Counted from the first letter of the stretch, positions 39,893-48,985 are shown. The stretch: DNA of 64,000 bases from Clostridia bacterium (GCA_017397765.1 JAFQIB010000003.1:37582-101581), one strand, 5' to 3'. Notes: a model not told the origin generated them from the letters alone. Translations and numbers: made by a program.

Positions 39893-39921
39893 AGTATAAC
39901 ACCCAAATCCGCATTTGTCAA
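39893..39921 (-). promoter_or_regulatory. Promoter of the SBP3 operon
   Basis: On the minus strand, TTGACA (39916-39921), 17 bases and TATACT (39893-39898). It is divergent from the lacI-type promoter at 39953-39981. Confidence 0.8.
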
Positions 39922-39938
39922 CAGGATAATCAATTAAT

Positions 39939-39951
39939 TGAAACACTTTCA
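39939..39951. promoter_or_regulatory. LacI-type operator O1 between divergent promoters
   Basis: TGAAACACTTTCA lies between the -35 boxes of the SBP3 operon and the regulator gene. A repressor here could block both promoters, including its own. Confidence 0.7.
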
Positions 39952-39952
39952 C

Positions 39953-39981
39953 TTGACGGAAAACGATTTCATTGGTATAAT
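39953..39981 (+). promoter_or_regulatory. Promoter of the LacI-type regulator
   Basis: TTGACG (39953-39958), 17 bases and TATAAT (39976-39981). A further partial palindrome (GAAAACGATTTC) lies in the spacer. Confidence 0.8.
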
Positions 39982-40009
39982 ATCCCTCAGTTGAGAGGAG
40001 TGAACCTTC

Positions 40010-41023
40010 TTGCAGAAGAAAAGCATTTATGAAATCGCCAAGCAGACGGGTGTGTCCCCCACCACCGTCTCCCGCGTGCTGAATAATCATCCCAATGTTT
40101 CCGCCACCACCCGGCAGACCGTGCTCAAGGCAATCAACGGCGCAAATTACGTGCCCACCATCTCCAAGAGCGCCTTTGAAAACATCGGTGTATTCATCGG
40201 TACCTACGATACTGACCGTTACAGCGTATCCCTCTCCCCCTATTGCTCGGAGGTCGTCAATGGCCTGTCCTCCATCTTCTGCAAATACGGGTATTCGCTG
40301 TCCCTCTTCCCGGTCAATGCCGTCCCCCGCGACCGCGATGACTTCAAGATTTTCTGCTTCCGCCGCCACATCGGCGCGGCCGTGTTCCTGAACGTATCCC
40401 TGCAGGATACCTTCATCACCGATTTTGCCGGCCTGCTGCCCATTGTGTGCATCGGCACGGAGATGGACAGCGACAAGATCAAGTATGTCAAATGCGACCA
40501 CAACGCCGTGTCCGCCGAGGCCGTGGAGCTGCTGTATCAGCAGGGGCATCGCAACCTGGCGCTGCTGAACGTAGCATTCAACATTCAGGATCACATGGAG
40601 CGCTACCAGGCCATCGAAGCCACCTGCCTGCGCCTGGGCATGACGCTGTCCAGGGAGAACATCCTGATTCAGAGCACCTCCAATTATGAGGATCTCCCCT
40701 ACCTGCTGGAGAATATGATCCGCCGCGGCGTGACAGCGCTGCTGTGCTTCGACAACCAGTTCTCCATGCGCATCCTCCACCTGCTGCGCACGATGGACAT
40801 CCGTGTGCCGGAGGATGTGTCGCTGATCGGCTACGATGATTATTCCTTCGCCCAGTACTGTTCTCCACCGCTGACCGCCATTCGTCAGCCGATTTTCAAC
40901 CTGGGCGCCTATGCAGGCCAGCATATCATCAATCAGCTGCGGGATGAAACCACCCCCTGCAACCTGTCCCTGGAGCCCCAGCTGATCATCCGCAAATCCG
41001 TCGGCCCGGCAAAGCAGGGATAA
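40010..41023 (+). CDS. LacI-family transcriptional regulator of the glycan operons
   Basis: The 337-residue regulator has the LacI helix-turn-helix at the N-terminus (KKSIYEIAKQTGVSPTTVSRVLNNHPNVSATTRQTV) and a periplasmic-binding-like effector domain from about residue 60 (VFIGTYDTDRYSVSLSP, DVSLIGYDDYSFAQYCSPPLTAIRQP). Translation starts at TTG (40010), with GAGGAG upstream; there is no in-frame ATG that keeps the HTH. It is divergent from the SBP3 operon, with a TGAAA-N3-TTTCA site between the promoters. Matching sites upstream of SBP1 suggest it controls both operons. The effector is probably a sugar from the degraded glycan. Confidence 0.92.
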   Translation: MQKKSIYEIAKQTGVSPTTVSRVLNNHPNVSATTRQTVLKAINGANYVPTISKSAFENIGVFIGTYDTDRYSVSLSPYCSEVVNGLSSIFCKYGYSLSLFPVNAVPRDRDDFKIFCFRRHIGAAVFLNVSLQDTFITDFAGLLPIVCIGTEMDSDKIKYVKCDHNAVSAEAVELLYQQGHRNLALLNVAFNIQDHMERYQAIEATCLRLGMTLSRENILIQSTSNYEDLPYLLENMIRRGVTALLCFDNQFSMRILHLLRTMDIRVPEDVSLIGYDDYSFAQYCSPPLTAIRQPIFNLGAYAGQHIINQLRDETTPCNLSLEPQLIIRKSVGPAKQG

Positions 41024-41058
41024 CGGCCACACGAGCGGCACATGTGAACAAGATACGA

Positions 41059-41096
41059 AAGCCCGTACTGACTCGATCAGCACGGGCTTCCTTTTT
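41059..41096 (+). terminator. Intrinsic terminator of the LacI-type gene
   Basis: The stem AAGCCCGTACTGA / TCAGCACGGGCTT is followed by CCTTTTT. It abuts the stop codon of the convergent GH127-like gene. Confidence 0.85.
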
Positions 41097-42384
41097 AGTC
41101 AAATAGGATCTTCTGCCTGGAGGCCATCAAAATGTCCCTGGGCACTTTGTACGCCTTGACAATCGGATAAAGCGTCATCCCGTCAACCTGCTTCCCTTCA
41201 GCAGCAAAGGGGAGCAGCGCCGCATCGGGCAGGCAGTACAAAATGTCGTGATCAAGATAGGTATGATCGGCAGCTTTTTCAACCGTTCCCGATTGCTCTG
41301 CCCAGAGCAGATCCTGATGCTTCACTATGTACCACAGCCCCTCCGCCAGCCTCATGGAGCAGCAGAAGTACGCCTCATACCGCAGCGGATACAGCTCCTG
41401 CTGCCCGCTGCCATCGCAGATCAGCGTATCCGTTCCTGCGCCGCCATTGTCTCTTTGAGAGGTGGAAAATCCGTTGTGATAGATCCTTGCGGCAAGACGC
41501 CGGTATTCTTCTCGTTGGGTAAATTGGTACAGTTCGGCAGCAACCATCAGGGAATCCACGATCGCGCAGGGTTCGGTCCAGGAATCCGCCCGATCCCACC
41601 AGTTCAGGTTCTGGTATGTTTTTGTCATGCCGCCGCCGGAAACATACAGCGTGAAAATCTCCTCCGCACCATGAAGGTACTTGCTTTCCGACGTATTCCG
41701 GTACATTCTGAGCATGCCTCTGGCCGCGGTGAGGGTACAGTGGGTCTGTGCTTTCATCGCAAATTTGTCGATGGAAAGATACACCGTGATCATTTCATCC
41801 AGCAGCTCTTTTGTTTTCGCATCCCGGGCGACCTCATAGGCGTGGGACAGGCCGTCGATGCTCATAAACGCACAGCCGATGTCCGTGGAGAGGATCCAGC
41901 CGTCGATGCTTTCCGCCAGTTCACCGCTGACGCCGCCTGCCTGCTTTGCGCTTCTGAACGTTGGATAGGTGGCCATTTTCCCCAGCAAAGGCAAATACAG
42001 ATTCTGCGTGATCCGATGGATGGCAGAAAGGGAGATAGCATCTCCGAATGCCTGGTAATGCTCGCAGAGACCTCTGAGCAGCCACGAATGTCCGGACAGC
42101 TGCTCCTCGTGAATGCTGCCGCAGTACAGCGGCCCGAAATAGCCTTCCTCATTCAGCCTGCCGGGCAGCTGCTCCAGCATGAACTCCATACACGGAATAT
42201 TTTCTCCCGAGATTTTATAATGAGAGACAAACGCAAGCAGCGCTCTGCCCTCCTTATCACCGTACCATGAATAGTCGGCGGGCGAGAATACTTCCCCAAT
42301 GCTGTAATAGGGATCATTTTTCAGATGATCAAAATTCAGTCTGATCCGTTCCCGGAGTTCTTCTTTGTCAATGTACAGTTTCAT
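41095..42384 (-). CDS. GH127-like glycoside hydrolase (DUF1680 type), short form
   Basis: The 429-residue cytoplasmic protein has an (alpha/alpha) barrel-like helical composition. Two features recall GH127 beta-L-arabinofuranosidases, which use a zinc-bound cysteine nucleophile: the Cys-Cys pair in YEAYFCCSMRLAEGLW (about residue 345) and the earlier Glu-Pro-Cys in SWTEPCAIVDSLMVAAELY (about 268). The usual C-terminal beta domains are missing, so it is shorter than the 600+ residues typical of the family. A GGGAG site precedes the ATG. It is a single gene convergent with the lacI-type gene. The specificity is uncertain. Confidence 0.65.
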   Translation of the reverse strand: MKLYIDKEELRERIRLNFDHLKNDPYYSIGEVFSPADYSWYGDKEGRALLAFVSHYKISGENIPCMEFMLEQLPGRLNEEGYFGPLYCGSIHEEQLSGHSWLLRGLCEHYQAFGDAISLSAIHRITQNLYLPLLGKMATYPTFRSAKQAGGVSGELAESIDGWILSTDIGCAFMSIDGLSHAYEVARDAKTKELLDEMITVYLSIDKFAMKAQTHCTLTAARGMLRMYRNTSESKYLHGAEEIFTLYVSGGGMTKTYQNLNWWDRADSWTEPCAIVDSLMVAAELYQFTQREEYRRLAARIYHNGFSTSQRDNGGAGTDTLICDGSGQQELYPLRYEAYFCCSMRLAEGLWYIVKHQDLLWAEQSGTVEKAADHTYLDHDILYCLPDAALLPFAAEGKQVDGMTLYPIVKAYKVPRDILMASRQKILFD

Positions 42385-42576
42385 GTATCTCCCTGCCTGT
42401 CAATTGTGAATTGTCTGGCCCCATTATGTGATGGCCTTGTCGGATTGCAGCATGCAGCATCATCGTCCTGTTTCAATTTACGTGGAAGTGTAACAAGAAA
42501 GTTCCAGATGCCTCTTCCCATTTGGGTCAAATGTGGTATAATACCCAGGGTTGTCCCTGATTTCAGAAGAAAGCGG

Positions 42577-43791
42577 ATGGTGAATCCGGTGGAGAAAAAA
42601 CAGCGGCTCGCCTGGCTGATGGTGCTGGCAGGCATGATGGTGACGGGTGTTTCCTACGGGATCGTGCTGAACTGCTTCGGCCTGTTCGTCAAACCGGTAT
42701 CGGAGATGATGGGCTTTTCCCGGCAGGGCTTTGCCACCAGTCTGACGATCGTGTACGTGGTTTACATGCTGTGCTCCGTTTATTCGGGCAAGCTGATCGA
42801 AAAGCTCGGTCTGAAGCGGCTGATGCGCATTGCGGCAGTGATCCTGCCCTGTGCGTATTTCTGCAATTCCCTGTGCACGCAGCTGTGGCAGTTCTATCTG
42901 CTGGCTGTGCTGCAGGGATTTTGCGTGCCATTTTTGTCCTTCATTGCCTTTGCGGTCATCATCCCCCGCTGGTTTGAGCAGAAGCGCGGCCTGGCCATCG
43001 GCCTGACCTTCATGGGCAGCGGCCTGGGCGGCATGCTGTTCAACACGCTGGCAGGCGAATGGGTGGTGACGCTCGGCCCGGTGCAGACTTATCAGATCCT
43101 GGCAGCCGTGGTGGCCTGCGTGCTCATTCCGCTGGTATTCTTCGTCATCCGTACAGCTCCCCAGGATGCGCAGGAAGCCGCCCAGATATCGCCTTCCGCT
43201 ACCGCGCCGGCAGACGGTGTGACGCTGAAGGAGGCGCTGCGCAGCCCGACGTTCTACATGCTGCTGACCTTCGTGACGCTGATCGGTTTCACGACCACTG
43301 TTCTCAACCACACCGTGGTTCCCCGCCTGAGCGACATGGGCTTCGACCCTGCCTATGCAGCGCGGGTGAATGCACTGTTCATGGGCGTGCTGTGCATCGG
43401 CAAGGTGCTGCTGGGCGTCATCAACGACCGCATCGGCGTGAAGAAGACCAATCTCCTGGCCATGAGTGCTGTGCTGCTGGGCCTGGCGGGCCTGTATCTG
43501 TCAGGCTATCAGGCAATGCACATCGCAGTGGTCATCGGTAGCGGTCTTGGCTGTACGATGGGCTCGGTGTCCTATCCCATGCTGACGGAATACGCCTGCG
43601 GCAAGAAGGATTATGCCGCTGTATACGGCGTGATCAACGCCATGAACGTATTCGGCGGCGCCGTATGCCCGACACTGACCAACGCAATCTACGATAGCAC
43701 AGGCTCCTATGATGCGGCACTGCTGATGGCCGTCGTTCTGCTGCTGCTGGCGGTGGGCTGCCACACAATGGTGAAAAAGATCAGGAACTGA
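42577..43791 (+). CDS. Major facilitator superfamily permease
   Basis: The 404-residue product has twelve predicted membrane spans and the MFS loop 2-3 motif in the form GKLIEKLGLKRLMRI, with a similar second-half loop GVINDRIGVKKTN. It resembles the oxalate/formate antiporter-like group (VSYGIVLNCFGLFVKPVSEMMGFSRQ). The substrate is unknown. The ATG at 42577 has only a poor ribosome site (AGAAGAAAGCGG), so the start is not certain; a TATAAT at 42537-42542 is a likely -10 box. It lies within the glycan region but has its own transcription unit, ended by a two-way terminator. Confidence 0.85.
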   Translation: MVNPVEKKQRLAWLMVLAGMMVTGVSYGIVLNCFGLFVKPVSEMMGFSRQGFATSLTIVYVVYMLCSVYSGKLIEKLGLKRLMRIAAVILPCAYFCNSLCTQLWQFYLLAVLQGFCVPFLSFIAFAVIIPRWFEQKRGLAIGLTFMGSGLGGMLFNTLAGEWVVTLGPVQTYQILAAVVACVLIPLVFFVIRTAPQDAQEAAQISPSATAPADGVTLKEALRSPTFYMLLTFVTLIGFTTTVLNHTVVPRLSDMGFDPAYAARVNALFMGVLCIGKVLLGVINDRIGVKKTNLLAMSAVLLGLAGLYLSGYQAMHIAVVIGSGLGCTMGSVSYPMLTEYACGKKDYAAVYGVINAMNVFGGAVCPTLTNAIYDSTGSYDAALLMAVVLLLLAVGCHTMVKKIRN

Positions 43792-43806
43792 ACATCCAAC
43801 GCGGTG

Positions 43807-43864
43807 AAATGCCCCCATTTGTTGCGCAAGTACAGCATACTTGCAGCAACAGATGGGGCATTTT
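43807..43864. terminator. Two-way terminator between MFS and ceramidase-like genes
   Basis: AAATGCCCCCATTTGTTGC pairs with GCAACAGATGGGGCATTT with small mismatches. A T-run follows on the plus strand and the A-run on the other side serves the minus strand. Both convergent genes end here. Confidence 0.8.
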
Positions 43865-43868
43865 GCTT

Positions 43869-45254
43869 TTACTTCAGGTTCTTCAGCGCAGCTTCCAGGG
43901 CGTCTGCAATACACTGGGCACAGGCAGGGCCGGCGGAGTTGGTCTCCTCGTAATGATCCTCACCAATGCCATCCGTGATGCGCTCGATGTAAGGCGTATC
44001 CGGGTTGAGCAGGAAATCGGAGGGCGGAACGATGTAGCCCAGCTCGTCGTTACATAGGCCGATGACGACCATCTGCTCAACGCCGTTTTCCTTGGCGATC
44101 TGATTGAGGGGGCGCGGGTTCACGGCGCCGTAGTTCATCCAGCCGGTCTCTCCGCCCAGTACCAGCTCGGGGAAGATCTCACCGGGAATGAGGGTCACCG
44201 CCAGATCATCCAGCATCAGGACGGAGAGCTCGGTTTCCACGCCGTGACCGGTCGCACCGTCTGCTTTGACAGCCTTGTTGTTGAGGATTCCGAGGAGCTT
44301 GTACAAGGCAAAGGCCGGATTGTCCAGCGGCACAGTAAAGACGCTGCGGCTGAACTGCAGGGCCAGCATCAATTCGCGCTCGGTCTCGGGAGTGATGGAT
44401 TGGGCGTATCCGATGAGCTTGTCCGAGGTGATGGCAAGGTTCTCCTCGGCCTGCTTGCCGATGTCATCCACGAATGCCTTGGTCATGATCAGGCCGCCGA
44501 TCGGGCCGGGACAGAACATGGTATTGTCACCGGTCAGCGCAGTCATGCCATCGCACAGGCGGCCGGGGAAATCCCGGCTGACCAGCTTATTGTCGCCACG
44601 CAGGGATTCAGCGTGCGCGCCATAGATGTAGACTCGCACGCCCGCAGTGCCATCGTTGGCTTCAAAGCGAAGCTGATAGAGATTGGGATCATAGACATAG
44701 GGGTAACGTGAATCGCGGTACATGTCCTCCGTTACGGCATATCCGAAGAAGAGCCTGCCTTCGCGGGGATTGGCCGCAGCCTCCCGTCCGGCTTCGGCTG
44801 CTGCAGCAACCAGGTTCTTCATATAGTCGCTGTTCTTGCCATTCACGCCCGTCGGGCCCCACATGCCCAGCGTGTCTGGCCCGGCGTGGGTGTGCGTCGC
44901 GTACACATTGATCGCCAGGCAGCCCGGAATCTCCCCGATGGCCGCCCGGATTTCACCAACCGTGCCGCTGTCCAGCGCAATGCAGTCAACACCGATCAGC
45001 AGGACGCCGCCTTCGCCCGCATCAAGCCAGACAGCCCTCGCCTCGCAAAGATCCAGCACACCTGCGATTTCCCAGGCGCTGTTGTAGCCTGCAATGTAAA
45101 TGGGCTCGGCGCTGTTCTCAGGCAGCGCGATCTGCCTGCGGGCAAAGCCAACCTTCCAGCCAGCTGCCGCCTCCTGCGCGGTTGCACCGGAGGCAATTCC
45201 ACCCAGCAGCACAGCAGAAAGGAGCACAGCAATGAACCATTTCCAATTTCTCAT
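43869..45254 (-). CDS. Secreted neutral/alkaline ceramidase-like protein
   Basis: The 461-residue product has a signal peptide (cut near GATAQE). The body resembles the N-terminal catalytic domain of neutral ceramidases: KVGFARRQIALPENSAEPIYIAGY, VYATHTHAGPDTLGMWGP (metal-binding histidines) and GLCNDELGYIVPPSDF near the end. The C-terminal immunoglobulin-like domain of true ceramidases is absent. Family members found in glycan-degradation loci may act on other esters or amides. The ATG at 45254 fits the AAGGAGG spacing better than the ATG nine bases earlier. The membrane protein gene precedes it by 15 bases and they share a strong promoter. Confidence 0.78.
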   Translation of the reverse strand: MRNWKWFIAVLLSAVLLGGIASGATAQEAAAGWKVGFARRQIALPENSAEPIYIAGYNSAWEIAGVLDLCEARAVWLDAGEGGVLLIGVDCIALDSGTVGEIRAAIGEIPGCLAINVYATHTHAGPDTLGMWGPTGVNGKNSDYMKNLVAAAAEAGREAAANPREGRLFFGYAVTEDMYRDSRYPYVYDPNLYQLRFEANDGTAGVRVYIYGAHAESLRGDNKLVSRDFPGRLCDGMTALTGDNTMFCPGPIGGLIMTKAFVDDIGKQAEENLAITSDKLIGYAQSITPETERELMLALQFSRSVFTVPLDNPAFALYKLLGILNNKAVKADGATGHGVETELSVLMLDDLAVTLIPGEIFPELVLGGETGWMNYGAVNPRPLNQIAKENGVEQMVVIGLCNDELGYIVPPSDFLLNPDTPYIERITDGIGEDHYEETNSAGPACAQCIADALEAALKNLK

Positions 45255-45269
45255 CGTGATCATGCCTCC

Positions 45270-45689
45270 TTATAGCAGATGGGCAAGGGTGGGCAGGATG
45301 GACTCAATCAGCGAACTGACGCTGATGGCATTGATGGAAGTGAACCACAGCGCGAGCAGCGTCAGCAGCAGGAGCAGCAGCAAGCCCAGCGTCAGATCAA
45401 TGACGATATGCCTGACCGGCTTGCGTCCAGTAAGCCAGGCAGTCAACAGCCCCAGCACCGCACCCGCCAGCAGGAAGGGCAGCCACGGAGAAACAATGAC
45501 GGCGGACTTCAGCTGAGCGAGAATCTGTACCCCGTAGGAGAGCGTTTCTTCATCCAACGATGCGATGGATCCAATCCACCCGAAAATCCCGGCAAGGTTT
45601 CTGATCAGTAAGCGGGAAAGGGCAACGGGAAGCGCGGCGCAGGCAGCACCGATGAACAAGCCCCACATGTATCTCAGGTATTTCTTCAT
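45270..45689 (-). CDS. Small multi-span membrane protein
   Basis: The 139-residue product has about four hydrophobic segments (MWGLFIGAACAALPVALSRLLI, LKSAVIVSPWLPFLLAGAVLGLLTAWL, IDLTLGLLLLLLLTLLALWF and the C-terminal SLIESILPTLAHLL region). The ATG at 45689 follows GGAGG by five bases. It is the first gene of the ceramidase-like operon. I do not recognise a family; a partner role for the secreted enzyme is suggested only by the 15-base spacing. Confidence 0.7.
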   Translation of the reverse strand: MKKYLRYMWGLFIGAACAALPVALSRLLIRNLAGIFGWIGSIASLDEETLSYGVQILAQLKSAVIVSPWLPFLLAGAVLGLLTAWLTGRKPVRHIVIDLTLGLLLLLLLTLLALWFTSINAISVSSLIESILPTLAHLL

Positions 45690-45729
45690 AGATCCTCCAG
45701 AACGCTGCACAGCAGTGCATTATTGATTC

Positions 45730-45758
45730 ATTATAACAAGGCAGAAATTCAGTGTCAA
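45730..45758 (-). promoter_or_regulatory. Consensus promoter of the ceramidase-like operon
   Basis: On the minus strand, TTGACA (45753-45758), 17 bases and TATAAT (45730-45735): a perfect consensus. TGAAACATTTTCT (45777-45789), 18 bases upstream of the -35 box, is close to the operators of the glycan operons. Confidence 0.85.
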
Positions 45759-45811
45759 TCTAATTTGGTTTGTTTCTGAAACATTTTCTTTCAAGCTGGA
45801 TTTTCAGCAAC

Positions 45812-45845
45812 AAAAGCCCGTGCCTCCACATTGGAAGCACGGGCT
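45812..45845 (-). terminator. Intrinsic terminator of the long GH106-like gene
   Basis: The stem AGCCCGTGC / GCACGGGCT with a 13-base loop is followed by TTTGTTG on the minus strand, about 30 bases after the stop at 45875. Confidence 0.8.
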
Positions 45846-45874
45846 CTGAAGTGCAATACAAGTTAGAAGGCTGT

Positions 45875-48800
45875 TCACATCTCTTCTGCGACAACAGGCG
45901 CAGAAAGCAGCCCCATCGGTGCCAGGCGATAGCTGTCCGTCCAGGAAGCGCCGGTGGTGCGCCAGATGTCGGGGCCGATCCACCGCTCCTGGGCATCTGC
46001 ATTGTGCACCGGGCCAAAGGCATTCTCCCGATGGCCCAGAACGGTCAGTTGCAGCTCGTGCTCGCCGGCAGGTGCATCCAGTTCCAGCTGATAGGGTGAA
46101 TACACGATGTAACCCATGTCCTTGCCATCCAGCGTAACGCGGATCGCTGCACCACGATAGTGCGGTGCAGTCACACGCAGCTTGCCGCCATGGGTGTGCA
46201 CTGGGATGCGATAGGTCATGTTGCCTGTGTAATGGGGCAGGCGCTGGTGCGCCCAGTCACTGAAACCAATCTTCTTGCGTCTGGCCGTCAATATGCGATG
46301 TGCCCCCATGATCTCCACGCCGAAGTCGCCCAGCAGATAGCACCATTCAAGGCCGTCCCGGCGGGTGATGGGCAGACTGACCTCCAGCGCATTCGTCCCC
46401 TCATGGAGCGCAGGCAGCGTCAGCGTCTGAATGCACTTGTCCACAAACCAGCCGTCGCTACGAACAGGCACCGGTTCGCCGTTCAGGGTGATACAGGCCA
46501 GATCTGCATCTTCCATGGCCAGCTTGGCACCGGAGATTTCGCTGTCTGCATGGATGGCAAAGCGCAGACGGGCATGATGCTCGGCAAGCTCCTCCGGTAC
46601 AGTCCAGGGCTGTGCGACTGCGCCCTGACGGCTTGGCCATCCCAGCTTTGCACGTAGCGCATTGTCTGCCCGGAGAAGCTCCATGGCCGGATCATATTCA
46701 CCATCATCCAGGGCGAATTCGGCGTTATCCAGCAGCAGCACGTTCGGCTCGTGCAGCGTGTAATCCACCAACTCAGGAACGGGCAATCTGCGGTAATGCT
46801 TGTCCGCAGAGGCTGCGGGCTGTCCGGATTCCTCCTGATCAAAACGCAGCAGCAGGCTGTCATAGTCGTACAGCGCCGCATGTACGATGGTCTTGTCGCC
46901 ACGGATTTCATGGCGGATAGGCAGGATCTCGCCACTTTGCGTGTCGTAGAGGCGTGCATGGTACGCACCCTTCATGGTGATCTGCACGTCCTGCCGCCGG
47001 GGTACATCCTTGTTGTAGGGTTCGCCGCTCTGGGCCACGAACAGCCACAGACCGTCTGCATCCTCGCGCAGCTGGTGCAGCAGATTGCCGGTCTGCATGC
47101 CGTCGCGGCCACGGATATCCACCATGCGTACGGGAGCAACCGCATCCATCACAGCCTCCTGCGTGAAGGGGATATGCGCCGCGGCAGCATACAATTCCGC
47201 ACCACGGCTGCTGTGGCAGGCATCCACCAAGGACGGGGCATCGCCCATGAACACCAGCTGTCCGCCTGCTTCATGGAAGGCCTCCAGGCGATCGACGGTC
47301 GTGCTGCGCAGCGTCTCGCAGCCGGGGACGATCACCACGTCGTAGGCCATCTCGCCCACCGTCAATGGCACGCCACCCTTCTCATTGAGGGAAGGCAGGA
47401 GGGACTCGCTGATAAAATCGAAATCAACGCTGCCCAGCAGCAGCCAATCCGTGATCTGACTGAATTGGCTTTCCAGCCGCTGACGGGCCGCGTGGGTCTG
47501 CTCGGAGGGGCCCCAGTGCAGCCAGTAGCTCTCCACCGGGTGAATCACGCCCACGCGCACCACCGGCTTGCCCCGTGTCATGGCTGTATTCACGCGGGCG
47601 AAGTGATCCTCCACCAGCGCATAATCCTGCCACCAGGGGGACTGATAGTTGATGGACGCCGGATAGTCGCGTTTTGCCTCGCCCTTCATGGATACCCAGG
47701 ACAGATGGGGCACGCGGACCGTCACGCCCAGTGCGGCTTGCCAGTCGCCATGCAGCTTGTGCCCGCGGAAGTCAAAGGGCCAGCCGGTCACGCCGTACAG
47801 CTCGCTGAGCATACCGGGGCGACCATACTGATGTACGGCGGACTGGGCCTGCTTGGCCGTGGTGAACTCCCGCACACCGCACAGGTTATCGATGCCGGGC
47901 AGCTGGAAGCTTCGGTAGGAGCGCATCGCCTCGCCCAGGGCAGCGGACTGGCTTTGCAGCGTAGGTTCTTCCATCATGTGGCCGGTCAGCATCAGGTCAT
48001 GATCAGCACACCAGCCGCCGCACTGATCAGCAAAAGCGGCTGCAAATCGCTCTGCAATATGGTCATGGTAATGGTAACGAAGCACGGAAACCTGTCCCTG
48101 AGGCAGTTCCCAGACCAGTTCCGGCAATCCGTCCAGCAACTCTTCCCCATAGGCCGCCTGGAAGGTTTCCGGCAGGTCGTCCGTCCAGGGAAGGATCACA
48201 TCCCGCTCTTCCCGGGCGTAGCCGAGGTTGCTCTTGTGGGAGAACTGCGGTTCGTCGGTGAAAATCGCCGGGATCACGCCACCGAATTCATTTTCCACGG
48301 CAGACATGTAGCGCTCATAGGTCACATCAATAAAGCGCCGGATGGCCGCCTTGTCCAGCGTATTGACATAGGTTTGCCCATTGTACCAGGGGTTGGGCAG
48401 ATCAGTCTCCACATAGGCGTACCACTTCACGCCGGCGGCAGCTTCATCCTCAGCAATGCGCTTCGCACGATGCAGGCAGCCCGCATCATCCAGCTCCACG
48501 TCATAACAGGCCAGCAGCCAGCCGTTGTCTGAACGGGATGCACTGCCGGACATCTCATGGCTTTCTGCACCCTTCACGCCTGTGGCAGACACCGTCGTGA
48601 ACAGCAGGTGCCGCGCTCGGTACTGTTCCTCGCGGGTCACAATGCCGCCAGCTGCACCGGAAGGCCAGCGATCCTCATCGTAGAGCCATGCCAGCATCTT
48701 CTCATCCTTGCATTTGTCTGTACATGCCCTGATCAGCGACATGAACTCATCACTCAGATATGGAGTGCCCATGCCTGTCCGGACGTGCATGTGGGCGCCG

Positions 48801-48958
48801 CCCATGCCCATCTGCCGCAGGACGTCCAGCTGCCGCAGCAGCTCATCCTTTTCCAGCTTGCAGTTCCACGCCCAGAAAGGGGCGGCGCGATATTCGCTGG
48901 TCGGATGGCGAAACAGCTCTTCAGACAAGCGGGGCATCCGTTTCTTGGGGTACAGCAT
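45875..48958 (-). CDS. GH106-like alpha-L-rhamnosidase, long form
   Basis: The 1027-residue cytoplasmic enzyme has the GH106-type blocks RAAPFWAWNCKLEKDELLRQLDVLRQMGMGG near the N-terminus, AWLYDEDRWPSGAAGG (about 95-110), VIPAIFTDEPQFSHKSNLGY, TGHMMEEPTL and GMLSELYGVTGWPFDFRGHK. The C-terminal 250 residues form beta-sandwich domains with LEVSLPITRRDGLEWCYLLGDFG and LDAPAGEHELQLTVLGHRENAFGPVHN. It would release terminal rhamnose from imported glycosides. GAGGTG precedes the ATG. It is divergent from the AraC regulator and ends at a strong terminator, so it forms a regulon separate from the main operon. Confidence 0.82.
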   Translation of the reverse strand: MLYPKKRMPRLSEELFRHPTSEYRAAPFWAWNCKLEKDELLRQLDVLRQMGMGGAHMHVRTGMGTPYLSDEFMSLIRACTDKCKDEKMLAWLYDEDRWPSGAAGGIVTREEQYRARHLLFTTVSATGVKGAESHEMSGSASRSDNGWLLACYDVELDDAGCLHRAKRIAEDEAAAGVKWYAYVETDLPNPWYNGQTYVNTLDKAAIRRFIDVTYERYMSAVENEFGGVIPAIFTDEPQFSHKSNLGYAREERDVILPWTDDLPETFQAAYGEELLDGLPELVWELPQGQVSVLRYHYHDHIAERFAAAFADQCGGWCADHDLMLTGHMMEEPTLQSQSAALGEAMRSYRSFQLPGIDNLCGVREFTTAKQAQSAVHQYGRPGMLSELYGVTGWPFDFRGHKLHGDWQAALGVTVRVPHLSWVSMKGEAKRDYPASINYQSPWWQDYALVEDHFARVNTAMTRGKPVVRVGVIHPVESYWLHWGPSEQTHAARQRLESQFSQITDWLLLGSVDFDFISESLLPSLNEKGGVPLTVGEMAYDVVIVPGCETLRSTTVDRLEAFHEAGGQLVFMGDAPSLVDACHSSRGAELYAAAAHIPFTQEAVMDAVAPVRMVDIRGRDGMQTGNLLHQLREDADGLWLFVAQSGEPYNKDVPRRQDVQITMKGAYHARLYDTQSGEILPIRHEIRGDKTIVHAALYDYDSLLLRFDQEESGQPAASADKHYRRLPVPELVDYTLHEPNVLLLDNAEFALDDGEYDPAMELLRADNALRAKLGWPSRQGAVAQPWTVPEELAEHHARLRFAIHADSEISGAKLAMEDADLACITLNGEPVPVRSDGWFVDKCIQTLTLPALHEGTNALEVSLPITRRDGLEWCYLLGDFGVEIMGAHRILTARRKKIGFSDWAHQRLPHYTGNMTYRIPVHTHGGKLRVTAPHYRGAAIRVTLDGKDMGYIVYSPYQLELDAPAGEHELQLTVLGHRENAFGPVHNADAQERWIGPDIWRTTGASWTDSYRLAPMGLLSAPVVAEEM

Positions 48959-48985
48959 CTGTCATTCACCTCAACACCTGTAATC

